Shown here: positions 53,596-62,456 of the stretch, in pieces
Layout: each line of letters opens with the position of its first letter
Numbering within the stretch: position 1 is the stretch's first letter
Assembly (NCBI RefSeq): GCF_900129155.1
Contig: NZ_FQVF01000003.1
Location: forward strand, 249,872 to 313,871
DNA length: 64,000 nucleotides
Direction of reading: 5' to 3'
DNA from: Marinomonas polaris DSM 16579
GTDB taxonomy: Bacteria > Pseudomonadota > Gammaproteobacteria > Pseudomonadales > Marinomonadaceae
The notes under the pieces: generated by a model
What the model was told of the DNA's origin: nothing
Database searches by the model: none
The model's input: the letters and a program-made list of their open reading frames with translations, nothing else
Translations under genes and position numbers: made by a program

Positions 53596-54399
53596 ATGCT
53601 TTCAAACGACATTATTACTTCTTGTGCGAACAGACTTAATCAGGCAGAAAAAGAACGTGTTCAAATTCGTCAAATTTCACTGGATTACCCAGATATCACG
53701 ATTGACGATGCCTATGCCATTCAACGCGAATGGGTACAAATGAAGCTGAATGAAGGCCGTAAAGTTATTGGTCATAAAATTGGCCTAACCTCACGAGCGA
53801 TGCAAATGAGTTCACAAATAGATGAGCCAGATTACGGCACCTTGCTTGATGACATGCTGTACTACGATGGCTGTGAAATCGAAACAGACAAGTTCATTGT
53901 TCCGCGTATCGAGGTCGAACTGGCGTTCGTTTTAAAAAAACCGTTGAGAGGGCCAAACTGTACAATTTTCGATGTTTATAACGCAACGGATTACGTTATT
54001 CCTGCACTTGAGCTAATTGACGCCCGCAGCCAATCGATAGACCCTGAAAGCAAACGTCCCCGCAAAGTCTTTGATACCATCGCAGACAACGCGGCCAATG
54101 CAGCTATCATTTTAGGTGGACGTCCAATAAAAATCAGTGAAATGGATTTACGTTGGGTATCAGCCATTATGCAACGCAACGGCATTATTGAAGAAACTGG
54201 TGTTGCTGCAGGCGTATTAAACCATCCTGCCAACGGTGTTTCATGGCTTGCTAATAAACTTGCGCCCTTTGATATTGAGCTTGAGCCGGGACAAATTATT
54301 CTTGGTGGTTCTTTTACTCGCCCAATAGCTGCCCGCAAAGGCGATACGTTCAACGTGGACTATGGCCCACTTGGTTCAGTATCTTGTCATTTTGCTTAG
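53596..54399 (+). CDS. hpaH: 2-oxo-hept-4-ene-1,7-dioate hydratase (HpaH)
   Basis: A 267-residue 2-keto-4-pentenoate-hydratase-family enzyme; GHKIGLTSRAMQMSSQIDEPDYG (about 60-82) and RIEVELAFVL are typical. It adds water to give 4-hydroxy-2-oxoheptane-1,7-dioate for HpaI. Nine bases separate it from both neighbours. Confidence 0.92.
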   Translation: MLSNDIITSCANRLNQAEKERVQIRQISLDYPDITIDDAYAIQREWVQMKLNEGRKVIGHKIGLTSRAMQMSSQIDEPDYGTLLDDMLYYDGCEIETDKFIVPRIEVELAFVLKKPLRGPNCTIFDVYNATDYVIPALELIDARSQSIDPESKRPRKVFDTIADNAANAAIILGGRPIKISEMDLRWVSAIMQRNGIIEETGVAAGVLNHPANGVSWLANKLAPFDIELEPGQIILGGSFTRPIAARKGDTFNVDYGPLGSVSCHFA

Positions 54400-54408
54400 G
54401 AGATAGAC

Positions 54409-55215
54409 ATGTCTGCGCCTAAAAACATCTTCAAATTAGCGCTCAAAAACCGTCAGCCACAAATTGGTCTGTGGCTAGGTTTGGCCAACAACTATACCGC
54501 TGAGCTAATTGCGAGTGCAGGATTTGATTGGCTATTAATCGACGGTGAACACGCACCAAACACCCTGCAAACCATGGTAGGACAGCTGCAAGCCATCGCG
54601 CCTTTTGCTAGCCACCCAATTGTGCGCCCTGCTTGGGCCGATCATGTTGCGCTTAAGCAAATACTTGATCTTGGCGTGCAAACGGTATTGGCTCCTATGG
54701 TCGACAACGCAGAGCAAGCGGCTCAAATAGTCAAAGCAACTCGCTATCCACCAGCGGGAATTCGTGGAGTTGGTAGTGCTTTAGCACGTGCTTCTCAGTT
54801 CAATCGAACCCCTGACTACTTGACTACCGCCAATGATGAAATTTGTGTGTTGGTTCAAATCGAATCTCTTCAAGCAGTCAAAGAACTGGATAACATTCTT
54901 GCTGTAGATGGTGTTGATGGTGTCTTTATTGGACCAGCTGACCTAAGCGCATCGCTTGGATACATTGGACAGCCTAACCATCCAGAGGTCGTCAAAGTGA
55001 TTGAGCAAAGTATTGCTAAAATCATTGCGGCTGGAAAAGCGCCTGGCATTCTCATGGCAGACAAAACACAAGCGAAACATTACTTGTCGCTTGGCGCATT
55101 ATTTGTCGCTGTAGGCAGCGATACAGGCTTACTAATGAACAGCACTAAGGCTTTGGTGAATGAGTTCAAAACCGAACAAAATTCCCATGAAGGAACAACA
55201 GCATCCGTCTATTGA
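54409..55215 (+). CDS. hpaI: 4-hydroxy-2-oxoheptanedioate aldolase (HpaI)
   Basis: A 268-residue HpcH/HpaI class II aldolase. It cleaves 4-hydroxy-2-oxoheptanedioate to pyruvate and succinate semialdehyde. Family features: [30 protein letters not shown] (general-base histidine) and metal-ligand segments VQIES and [17 protein letters not shown] precedes the ATG. It ends the hpaG1-I operon and is followed by a terminator. Confidence 0.92.
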   Translation: MSAPKNIFKLALKNRQPQIGLWLGLANNYTAELIASAGFDWLLIDGEHAPNTLQTMVGQLQAIAPFASHPIVRPAWADHVALKQILDLGVQTVLAPMVDNAEQAAQIVKATRYPPAGIRGVGSALARASQFNRTPDYLTTANDEICVLVQIESLQAVKELDNILAVDGVDGVFIGPADLSASLGYIGQPNHPEVVKVIEQSIAKIIAAGKAPGILMADKTQAKHYLSLGALFVAVGSDTGLLMNSTKALVNEFKTEQNSHEGTTASVY

Positions 55216-55289
55216 GTGCTGATTGTAATCTAAACTATTGCATATCTGCCTGCTGGTTTAGAGATTTGATCTTTGATCACCCTTACTTT

Positions 55290-55326
55290 GCCCAGCATGA
55301 TGTTTACTCATGTGCTGGGCTTTTTT
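55290..55326 (+). terminator. Terminator after hpaI
   Basis: GCCCAGCA / TGCTGGGC stem followed by six Ts, 75 bases past the hpaI stop. Confidence 0.9.
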
Positions 55327-55432
55327 ATCGTGACTCAGAGCAACTCTCTCTTTCAATGTTTCCATGTCATACTCTTGAAAACTAGCGACAAAAAGCACTT
55401 AAAAAAACAACTAATAAAAAGAAACCGATTCA

Positions 55433-56335
55433 ATGAAAAAAGAGTGGATTCCAAATATTACTATTGGTCAGGATTACGATGTCGCTTACAAGGACGCCAC
55501 TATCCATTTTGATGTACTTGGTAAGATGGCTGACTTTTTTGGTCGTGATATGCCTATGCATCTGCATGCTGAATATTGCCAAATCCACCTTATTTTATCT
55601 GGTAAAACACTATTTAATATTGACCAAAATGTTTATGAAACCGAAAACTGTGCAGCCTTCTATACACCTCCAGCCACGCCGCACGCTTTTCTCACCGAAC
55701 CAACGGCACCGGGTTATGTCATTACCATTCACAACACCCATTTACAAAAAATCATGGCTGAGTTAAATGCGTACAGCAATCACAACTCGTTGCTTATGCC
55801 ATTTCATATAGATCAGCAAAAAGATACCAAGCCAAACCAGCAACACTGGGAACAACTATTAAACCTATTTAAAATACTCAAGCTAGAATGGAACCAATCC
55901 GCACTTTATCAACGAGACAGTATTGAAGCCATTGTTAAACTCATTCTGATCAACATGCTAAGACTCTCCGGTGCTGAGCAACCTAAAAAACAACACAATC
56001 AGACGGAAATTCTCTGTTTTAGAGAGTTTAGCACCCTACTAGAACGTCATTTTTTAACCGAAAAACAAATTCAATTTTATTGTGAATCCTTACACATCAA
56101 TGAAAGCAGATTAAACTATTTGTGTAACAAGATAACCAAGCTAAGCCCAAAGAAAATGATAAATGGACGAATTTTACTCGAAGCTAAACGTTTGCTATCT
56201 CATACCAATAAAAATCTCACTGAAATAGCTTACACATTAGGCTATATCGATCCGTCCTATTTCTCTCGATTCTTTTTTAAAAATACCGGAATGAGCCCTT
56301 CGGATTTTCGCAAACACCACAGAGCAGATGAATAG
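55433..56335 (+). CDS. hpaA: AraC-family regulator HpaA
   Basis: A 300-residue AraC protein. The N-terminal cupin reads HFDVLGKMADFFGRDMPMHLHAE, close to the E. coli HpaA segment (FELLGDMADFFGRNMPVH). The C-terminal HTH pair ends with LTEIAYTLGYIDPSYFSRFFFKNTG. HpaA senses 4-hydroxyphenylacetate and activates the hydroxylase genes in E. coli; here those genes begin at the right edge. It is separated from hpaI by the terminator, so it has its own promoter. Confidence 0.88.
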   Translation: MKKEWIPNITIGQDYDVAYKDATIHFDVLGKMADFFGRDMPMHLHAEYCQIHLILSGKTLFNIDQNVYETENCAAFYTPPATPHAFLTEPTAPGYVITIHNTHLQKIMAELNAYSNHNSLLMPFHIDQQKDTKPNQQHWEQLLNLFKILKLEWNQSALYQRDSIEAIVKLILINMLRLSGAEQPKKQHNQTEILCFREFSTLLERHFLTEKQIQFYCESLHINESRLNYLCNKITKLSPKKMINGRILLEAKRLLSHTNKNLTEIAYTLGYIDPSYFSRFFFKNTGMSPSDFRKHHRADE

Positions 56336-56424
56336 CCCACGAAGGCTACTCTATAAATAAAACGTTAAAATTTATTACTTTAAAATGTCTCATAAAAACA
56401 GGCGGTGAAACATTTAAAAAAAAC

Positions 56425-56436
56425 TTAACATGTTAA
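56425..56436. promoter_or_regulatory. Motif A site, perfect core, before the haem-binding-like gene
   Basis: TTAACATGTTAA, centred about 151 bases upstream of the ATG at 56582, in the 246-base gap after hpaA. Confidence 0.72.
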
Positions 56437-56581
56437 TCAAATTACTATAAGTTATCTTTATAAAAAAAACAGTGCCCAGAAGTTATGCCATTCAGTGTAA
56501 TTAAAGAGAAAATCATTATCGATTACTTCCCAAGCTCCGGTATAAAACTGGCAAATGCAATATTCCCATATAGGCTGATAA

Positions 56582-57004
56582 ATGCTCATTAACACGATTA
56601 CCAGACAGGATTTAACCACACAGACAGCACTGCATCTTTGTCGTGTTGCTATTGATCAAGCAGAACAGCTTGGTATCAATATTTGTATAACTATTGTCTG
56701 CTCTTCAGGTCGCAGCCTAGCCAGCGTGGCAATGAACAACGCACCACTTTTATCTCAAGCCATTTCCCATAAAAAAGCCTTTACTGCCGTGTCATTTGGC
56801 ATACCGACCAAAGAATGGCAAACAAGACTCGCAGAAAGAAATAACACCTTACTCGCCTTACAGAGTGAACCTGACTTTACCTTTCTAGGTGGTGGGATTC
56901 CTATTTCGCATCAAGGCTCTGTTGTTGGGGCAATAGGTGTCTCTGGTGGCAGTGAGCAACAGGACATTGATTGTGCAACAACCGCCATAAACAGCCTTAG
57001 CTAA
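56582..57004 (+). CDS. GlcG/HbpS-family haem-binding-like protein
   Basis: A 140-residue GlcG/HbpS-fold protein with the family C-terminus FLGGGIPISHQGSVVGAIGVSGG (about 100-122). Family members bind haem or small ligands, and many sit in catabolic operons with unknown roles. No signal peptide is visible, so it is likely cytosolic. It shares a motif A site with the MFS exporter 56 bases downstream. Confidence 0.8.
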   Translation: MLINTITRQDLTTQTALHLCRVAIDQAEQLGINICITIVCSSGRSLASVAMNNAPLLSQAISHKKAFTAVSFGIPTKEWQTRLAERNNTLLALQSEPDFTFLGGGIPISHQGSVVGAIGVSGGSEQQDIDCATTAINSLS

Positions 57005-57060
57005 TTAACTAAAAAATTACAAAAAATAAACGCCACAATATTTTTAAATCAGGAGCCTCC

Positions 57061-58245
57061 ATGTCCTCTGCTTTGAGCAAATTAACCATCCCCTTGCTTG
57101 GGTATTTGGTCGCTTTTGGACCACTTTCTATCGATATGTATTTGCCAAGTTTGCCTACCATAGCCAATAATTTGGGCACCTCGGATCAGCTGATACAAAC
57201 AACGATTACTGTTTTTTTGCTTGGAATGGCAATAGGAATGCTCATTTTCGGCCCTCTATCCGATATGTTAGGTAGGAAGCGTTTACTGTTAATTGGTATT
57301 GGTTTTTATTTTTTTAGCAGCATTGGTTGCGCAATGGCATCGACTGGCGAAAATTTAATTCTGTTTCGTTTCCTACAGTCATTAGGTGGCGCTGCAGCAG
57401 CTGTTCTTGGTAGAGCCTTAGTTCGTGATTTGTATGAACTAAAAAGAGCTGCCAATATCCTGTCACACATGCACATCATATCAATGATGGTTATGCTGAT
57501 ATCTCCAATATTAGGCGCTTATATTGTTAGCTATTTTGAATGGCGCTGGATCTTTTACTTCTTAGCACTATTTTCAATGGTGGCTTTTATTGGTAGTGCT
57601 CTGTTATTGCCAGACGTAAAACAAAATATGGTCGCAAAGCCTAGTGCTAGCCATTACTGTAAAAACTATATTGAATGTTTACGGGCGCCGTTGCTGATCC
57701 AATATGTGTTAACAAATGCTTTTTCATTTGCCGGCATGTTTGCCTTTATAGCGACATCAGCATTTGTCTATATCGAGCACTTTCAGCTTTCAGAAACCTA
57801 TTATGCGGTTCTATTTTCTGCGAATATTTTCGCCATTATTATCGCAACTTTACTCAACTCGTATTTAAGCAAACGCTATAGCGTAAGTGCCGCATTAAGT
57901 ACGGCTGTCGTTATTTCCTTTGCTGCGACGTTAATCATTTGGGGAATGATTGGCTTCAATAAAACGCCACTCGCCTTATTTGTCGTAGCCACAATGCTTT
58001 ACATCAGCGTTACTGGTGCAATTGGTGCCAATAGCTTAGCGACGTTATTTGCACAACTACCAGAAAAAGCAGGCACGGTTTCAGGTTTACTAGTGGCAAC
58101 TCAATTTGCAATGGGGAGCTTCATCAGTTATATGGCGAGTTTACTGTTTGATGGCACTCCAGCAAGCCTCTTAATCATGATGGCATGCTGCGGCACTCTT
58201 TGCTCAATTCTCTATCTGAGCACACGCATAAATAAAGTCATTTAG
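57061..58245 (+). CDS. Bcr/CflA-type MFS efflux transporter
   Basis: A 394-residue, 12-helix major facilitator of the Bcr/CflA drug:H+ antiporter group. GPLSIDMYLPSLPTIANNL at 20-38 is a hallmark, and the loop 2-3 motif GPLSDMLGRKRLLL is present. It probably exports rather than imports, for instance toxic aromatic intermediates or excess substrate. AGGAG precedes the ATG. It is not HpaX-like. Confidence 0.85.
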   Translation: MSSALSKLTIPLLGYLVAFGPLSIDMYLPSLPTIANNLGTSDQLIQTTITVFLLGMAIGMLIFGPLSDMLGRKRLLLIGIGFYFFSSIGCAMASTGENLILFRFLQSLGGAAAAVLGRALVRDLYELKRAANILSHMHIISMMVMLISPILGAYIVSYFEWRWIFYFLALFSMVAFIGSALLLPDVKQNMVAKPSASHYCKNYIECLRAPLLIQYVLTNAFSFAGMFAFIATSAFVYIEHFQLSETYYAVLFSANIFAIIIATLLNSYLSKRYSVSAALSTAVVISFAATLIIWGMIGFNKTPLALFVVATMLYISVTGAIGANSLATLFAQLPEKAGTVSGLLVATQFAMGSFISYMASLLFDGTPASLLIMMACCGTLCSILYLSTRINKVI

Positions 58246-58280
58246 CTTTCAAAACAATAAATGAAATTTAGAAGGTATTT

Positions 58281-58439
58281 TTACAGAGCCACAAAATCGG
58301 CTTCAATCTCTCTAATTATATTGTTCATATTATCAATGAAAAATTGCACATCAGCGTACTCATGACTAAGCATTTCATTAAGCAACATTCCAGCGAATTC
58401 AAATAAAGCAAGATGTGGCGTGTGAATAGAAGGGCCTCT
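58281..58439 (-). pseudogene. Possible C-terminal gene remnant
   Basis: A minus-strand open frame of about 50 codons ending in TAA at 58283-58281. Its predicted tail, FFIDNMNNIIREIEADFVAL, is coding-like and helical. No start or upstream portion exists; the frame runs into a hairpin and then the tctA end. I do not recognise the family. It may be the tail of a gene lost by deletion, or chance. Confidence 0.3.
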
Positions 58440-58456
58440 AATGAGGCCCTTCTATT
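58425..58456 (-). terminator. Hairpin downstream of tctA
   Basis: A perfect 14-bp stem, AATAGAAGGGCCTC / GAGGCCCTTCTATT with a TAAT loop, nine bases past the tctA stop. A strong stem without a good T-tract on either strand. It is the likely end of the TTT operon. Confidence 0.7.
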
Positions 58457-58465
58457 ATGTCTAAA

Positions 58466-59950
58466 TCAAGCTACGCGGTGCTTTTCTCTCATTTTGCTAA
58501 AAATAAACACAAGGATGGATAAGATAGTTACGGTAAGCAGGGTCAATGCGATAGGACGCTCGATAAAAATACCAAACTCCCCGTTAGAAACACCCAATGC
58601 TTGACGCATACGGTTTAGAAATACTGGCCCTAGCACCAAACCTAAAATAATAGGCACAGCAGGAACATTATTTCGTTTCATAACGTAGCCAATCACAGAG
58701 AAACCTAGCGCAATGAAGGCATCACTAAATTGGTAATTCTGACTATAAGCACCCAAGAATCCGAGAACAAAAATCAATGCACCAATAAAACGACCACGAA
58801 TTCGCGTGATATTAACGATAAATCTAGTCGCAAAAGTCAGATACAAGAAAATAAAGATATTCATCACGAACAGAGCAACATACAAACCAGAGATAAACTC
58901 AGGATGTTCAGTAAACAGTCGTGGCCCCGGCGTATAGTTATGAACCATAAATACAGACAACAACATCGCCATCAAGGCATCAGCAGGAATACCAAATGCG
59001 AGCAAAGGCACTAATACCGAAGCGGTTACCGCGTTGTTTGAAGTTTCTGACGCCACTATGCCGGCCTCTGCACCTTTACCAAACTCTTCTGGATTTTTAG
59101 AAAACTTCTGTGCCAAGGTATAAGAAAAGAATTGTGAGCCGAATTCACCAACCCCAGGTAACAACCCCATTACAACGCCTAATAAAGCTGAGCGAATTGC
59201 CGTTACCTTATTACGCAATAGCACTGTAATACCGTCAAAACGGCCAGAGCCTTCTAACTTGGTTTTGAAAGAGTCACCGCTTTTCGTAGAAATCAGCACA
59301 TAGGCTTGAGACATGGCAAAAAGGCCAATAACAGCAGGCACTAATGGCACACCAGCTAACAACCAGGATTGATCAAAGGTATAAACTTGAGAGTTAAAAG
59401 ACCGATCAATCCCAATCGAACCTAAAAACATCCCTAAGCCAATCATGGCTGCAGCTTCGAGAGCATACTTATTATGGGCAAGCACCACAAAAACCATCCC
59501 AAGTAGTGCCAACATAGCGAATTCAGCGCTGCCAAATAAGGTCGCCACCTGAGACAAGGTTGGCGCAAAAAACACTAAAGAGAGCACACTGACCATACCG
59601 CCAAAAAACGAAGAGGTATAAGCGATCGACAATGCCTTTTTCCCTTGTCCTTTTTGCGCCATGGGGTAGCCATCATAAGTCGTGAGTACCGCCACTGGGG
59701 TTCCGGGAGTATTCATTAAAATGGCTGGAATAGCGCCACCATACCAAGCACCACCATAGACACCTAGTAATAAAGTCACACCAAAAAGTGGCTCCATTGT
59801 GAAGGTCAAAGGCAACAAGATGGCCATAACACCAGCAGGTTCCAGCCCCGGAATGGAACCGATCGTGACACCAATAAGAGCACCTATTATAACGGCCCAA
59901 ATGACACCGTTACCAAATACTTCGTGGATACCTAATGCAATTAAATCCAT
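58466..59950 (-). CDS. tctA: TTT transporter large membrane subunit (TctA)
   Basis: A 494-residue TctA-family protein with about 12 helices. The N-terminal repeat holds GSIPGLEPAGVMAILLPLTFTMEP, and MNTPGTPVAVLTTYDGYPMA and GLLPGVGEFGSQFFSY are family motifs. With TctB and the TctC receptor it forms a tripartite tricarboxylate-type importer, usually for carboxylates or aromatic acids. It is last in the tctC-ALDH-uspA-tctB-tctA operon. Confidence 0.9.
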   Translation of the reverse strand: MDLIALGIHEVFGNGVIWAVIIGALIGVTIGSIPGLEPAGVMAILLPLTFTMEPLFGVTLLLGVYGGAWYGGAIPAILMNTPGTPVAVLTTYDGYPMAQKGQGKKALSIAYTSSFFGGMVSVLSLVFFAPTLSQVATLFGSAEFAMLALLGMVFVVLAHNKYALEAAAMIGLGMFLGSIGIDRSFNSQVYTFDQSWLLAGVPLVPAVIGLFAMSQAYVLISTKSGDSFKTKLEGSGRFDGITVLLRNKVTAIRSALLGVVMGLLPGVGEFGSQFFSYTLAQKFSKNPEEFGKGAEAGIVASETSNNAVTASVLVPLLAFGIPADALMAMLLSVFMVHNYTPGPRLFTEHPEFISGLYVALFVMNIFIFLYLTFATRFIVNITRIRGRFIGALIFVLGFLGAYSQNYQFSDAFIALGFSVIGYVMKRNNVPAVPIILGLVLGPVFLNRMRQALGVSNGEFGIFIERPIALTLLTVTILSILVFIFSKMREKHRVA

Positions 59951-59959
59951 ACAAAATCT

Positions 59960-60487
59960 CTAAAAATATTTGTTCATGAACCAAAGGGGTTGATCGCTAA
60001 ATAGCTTTTCATACAAGACCACATCTGGAATCCAGATATTCACCCCGACCCTAAAGATCAGAATAATGAGTGCGACCGCAACGAGGGTATTCAACACCCA
60101 GAGTGGCGACAATAAACGACTTAACCAGACAATAGATAAGACAAATAGCGTCGTGGATATGGTAAAACCTACTATCGTAATGATATTGACATACGCAAAA
60201 AATAGAGCAGCTGTAATAGCCACCATGCGATAGTCACTTAAGCTATCCACGAAACTATCTAACAAGCCCTTTTCTCCCTCTATTGGCCTAATTACCAACA
60301 TGAGTTTGATAAAAGAAAAGAACGCCAATAAGCCCAATCCAAACAAAGGCGCAACATAAGGCTGAGTAAACCAACCGTGGTCTCGCTTAATGTCTACGGT
60401 ATGGCTTTGATAGGAGAACATTAAATAGCAACTAACGAGGGTCATTACTAAGAAAAACAGCTTGGACTTACGGTTTTCATATTCCAT
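59960..60487 (-). CDS. tctB: TTT transporter small membrane subunit (TctB)
   Basis: A 175-residue TctB-family protein with four hydrophobic segments. The start at 60487 lies inside the uspA 3' end (11-base overlap) behind GGGGGA, which implies coupling. A longer reading from 60514 adds nine basic residues. Confidence 0.84.
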   Translation of the reverse strand: MEYENRKSKLFFLVMTLVSCYLMFSYQSHTVDIKRDHGWFTQPYVAPLFGLGLLAFFSFIKLMLVIRPIEGEKGLLDSFVDSLSDYRMVAITAALFFAYVNIITIVGFTISTTLFVLSIVWLSRLLSPLWVLNTLVAVALIILIFRVGVNIWIPDVVLYEKLFSDQPLWFMNKYF

Positions 60488-60989
60488 TTTTATCCCCCGC
60501 TTTGCTGCTCGCAACAGTATTAGAAATGGGCACGATCAAAACAGGAACTGTGATATTGTGAATGACTTTTTGCGCTGTTGAGCCTAAAAACATTCGTGAC
60601 AGAGCATTAACACGGCGGTCACCCATCACCACCATACTGGCTTCAACATCTTTAACTGTATCAACAATTTTCTTGGCTGGGTCACCAAAACGAACAACCA
60701 CTTCAATGCTGTCTTCGTTAAACTCAGCATCATTTAATTCTTCAGCAACGAAATTGTGGATTCGTTGTTTCATGTAAGTTCTCAGTTCCTCTTTCAATGA
60801 CTCTAAGTGCGCATCGTGTGCCTTCTTTAATTTAAAGCCTACGAAAGAGTCATCATTACCACGATGAAACTGATCAGAAACATGTAGGAAAAAGATCTTT
60901 CCATTGGACATAGCAGCCTGCTCTAAAGCAGCTCGTAATACGACTCGACTACCCTGCTCTAAATCAGACGCGTATAAAATATTTCGCAT
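60477..60989 (-). CDS. Universal stress protein (UspA family) in the TTT operon
   Basis: A 170-residue UspA-fold protein. The ATP-binding region reads MGDRRVNALSRMFLGSTAQKVI (about 127-148). The usual G-2x-G-9x-G(S/T) pattern has Arg instead of the middle Gly, so nucleotide binding may be altered. UspA proteins in TRAP operons (TeaD) tune transport; an equivalent role for a TTT importer is inferred from the gene order and the overlap with tctB. GGAG precedes the ATG. Confidence 0.83.
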   Translation of the reverse strand: MRNILYASDLEQGSRVVLRAALEQAAMSNGKIFFLHVSDQFHRGNDDSFVGFKLKKAHDAHLESLKEELRTYMKQRIHNFVAEELNDAEFNEDSIEVVVRFGDPAKKIVDTVKDVEASMVVMGDRRVNALSRMFLGSTAQKVIHNITVPVLIVPISNTVASSKAGDKNGI

Positions 60990-61045
60990 TTATGGACTCC
61001 AAAAATACAGCCATCTATGAGATGACTGTATTTCAGTATTAGAAC

Positions 61046-62404
61046 TTACTTCGCGCGGTTAATAACCTTACGAACAGTGTTCTCTAACAAGCCTTCCATA
61101 CCAAACTCAACGCCTAATCCAGAAGACTTATTGCCTCCAAATGGCACGTGAGGTAGCACTTCTGCATGGTTATTAACCCATACTGTTCCTGAATCAAGTT
61201 GATCGACAACCCAATCAAGCTCAGCACAAGGCTCGCCCCAAACAGAACCGCCTAAAGCAAATTCTTCATGAATGGCTTTTGACATGACATCGTTAAGATC
61301 ATCGTAAGGAATAACAGGAAGCACCGGACCAAATTGTTCATGACAAACAACATCAATATTATGCTGTGGGTTTTTGATAATAGTTGGAGCAATAAAGTAA
61401 CCATCTAAACCAGACGGTAAATCTGCAGCAATCACTTCCGCACCAGATTCGCGAGCATCAGTAATCATCGCTTTTACTTTTTCATACTGATTCACGTTTT
61501 GTACTGGACCGAATGTCACGCCCTCTTGCATTCCATTACCAACGACCTGCGCAGCTGCTATTTTCACAAGAGCATCGCATAGCGCTTCATATTTAGAACG
61601 GTGGACATAGAGACGTTTCAAACAGGCACAGGTTTGACCCATATTGACAAAAGACGTCATAAAAATCTTTTCGGCAATTTTGTCAATATTGGCATTTTCC
61701 AAAACGATCCCAGCGTCATTACCACCCAATTCCAAAGTCACTTTTTTAAGATCACCAGCTACCAGAGAAGCAATATGCTTACCAACAGGTGTTGAGCCAG
61801 TAAAGACAACTTTCTTAACATCAGGGTGTGACACCAATGGCTCACCTACTTCTCTTTCACCGATAACCGCTTGCACCAAATTCGGTACCGTATGTTCATT
61901 AATAATATCGACCAAACGAAGTGTATTAATTGGTGTTAAAGAAGAAGGTTTGATCACGACACTGTTACCAGCACGAAGCGCTGGCATAATGTGCCAAATG
62001 GCAATCATTAAAGGCCAGTTCCAAGGTGTGATTGAAGCAACGACACCCACTGGCATACGATGCACTTCAACACGACGCTCTGCGCTATCTTCAAGAACCT
62101 CTGGCTCCAGTTTCAAATCGGCATTGTAGTGGGTCCAACCCACCGCCCCGCCCACTTCAAACTGAGCAAGAAACAGGGGTTTCCCCTGTTCAGCAGTAAC
62201 GATTTCAGCCAATTCTGGACCAGCCTTTTCTATGGCATTAGCCACATTATGTAAAGCCGCTGAGCGCTCTTCATGAGATTTTTCACTCCACTCTTTAAAA
62301 GCCACCTTAGCCCTTTCAACAGCGTTATTTACATCATCTAGAATTGAAACTTGAATCGTTTTATAGGTTTTCTTAGTCGCTGGATTAATAATGTCTAAAG
62401 CCAT
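61046..62404 (-). CDS. NAD(P)-dependent aldehyde dehydrogenase
   Basis: A 452-residue ALDH. Catalytic segments: VTLELGGNDAG (glutamate near 228) and NMGQTCACLKRLYVH (cysteine near 262). It lies between tctC and uspA in the TTT operon. Candidate reactions are 4-hydroxyphenylacetaldehyde to 4-hydroxyphenylacetate (fits the amine-oxidase-like module sharing motif B) or succinate semialdehyde to succinate (product of HpaI). The sequence does not decide. It is paralogous to the enzyme at 34462-35853. Confidence 0.87.
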   Translation of the reverse strand: MALDIINPATKKTYKTIQVSILDDVNNAVERAKVAFKEWSEKSHEERSAALHNVANAIEKAGPELAEIVTAEQGKPLFLAQFEVGGAVGWTHYNADLKLEPEVLEDSAERRVEVHRMPVGVVASITPWNWPLMIAIWHIMPALRAGNSVVIKPSSLTPINTLRLVDIINEHTVPNLVQAVIGEREVGEPLVSHPDVKKVVFTGSTPVGKHIASLVAGDLKKVTLELGGNDAGIVLENANIDKIAEKIFMTSFVNMGQTCACLKRLYVHRSKYEALCDALVKIAAAQVVGNGMQEGVTFGPVQNVNQYEKVKAMITDARESGAEVIAADLPSGLDGYFIAPTIIKNPQHNIDVVCHEQFGPVLPVIPYDDLNDVMSKAIHEEFALGGSVWGEPCAELDWVVDQLDSGTVWVNNHAEVLPHVPFGGNKSSGLGVEFGMEGLLENTVRKVINRAK

Positions 62405-62456
62405 GTTTCCACCATTTATTTTTATTTTGAGCTATACGATTCGCCAAAAAGAATGA

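Noticed and set aside
57061..58245. HpaX-type 4-hydroxyphenylacetate importer
   Set aside because: N-terminal SIDMYLPSLP segment and helix pattern are of the Bcr/CflA efflux group.
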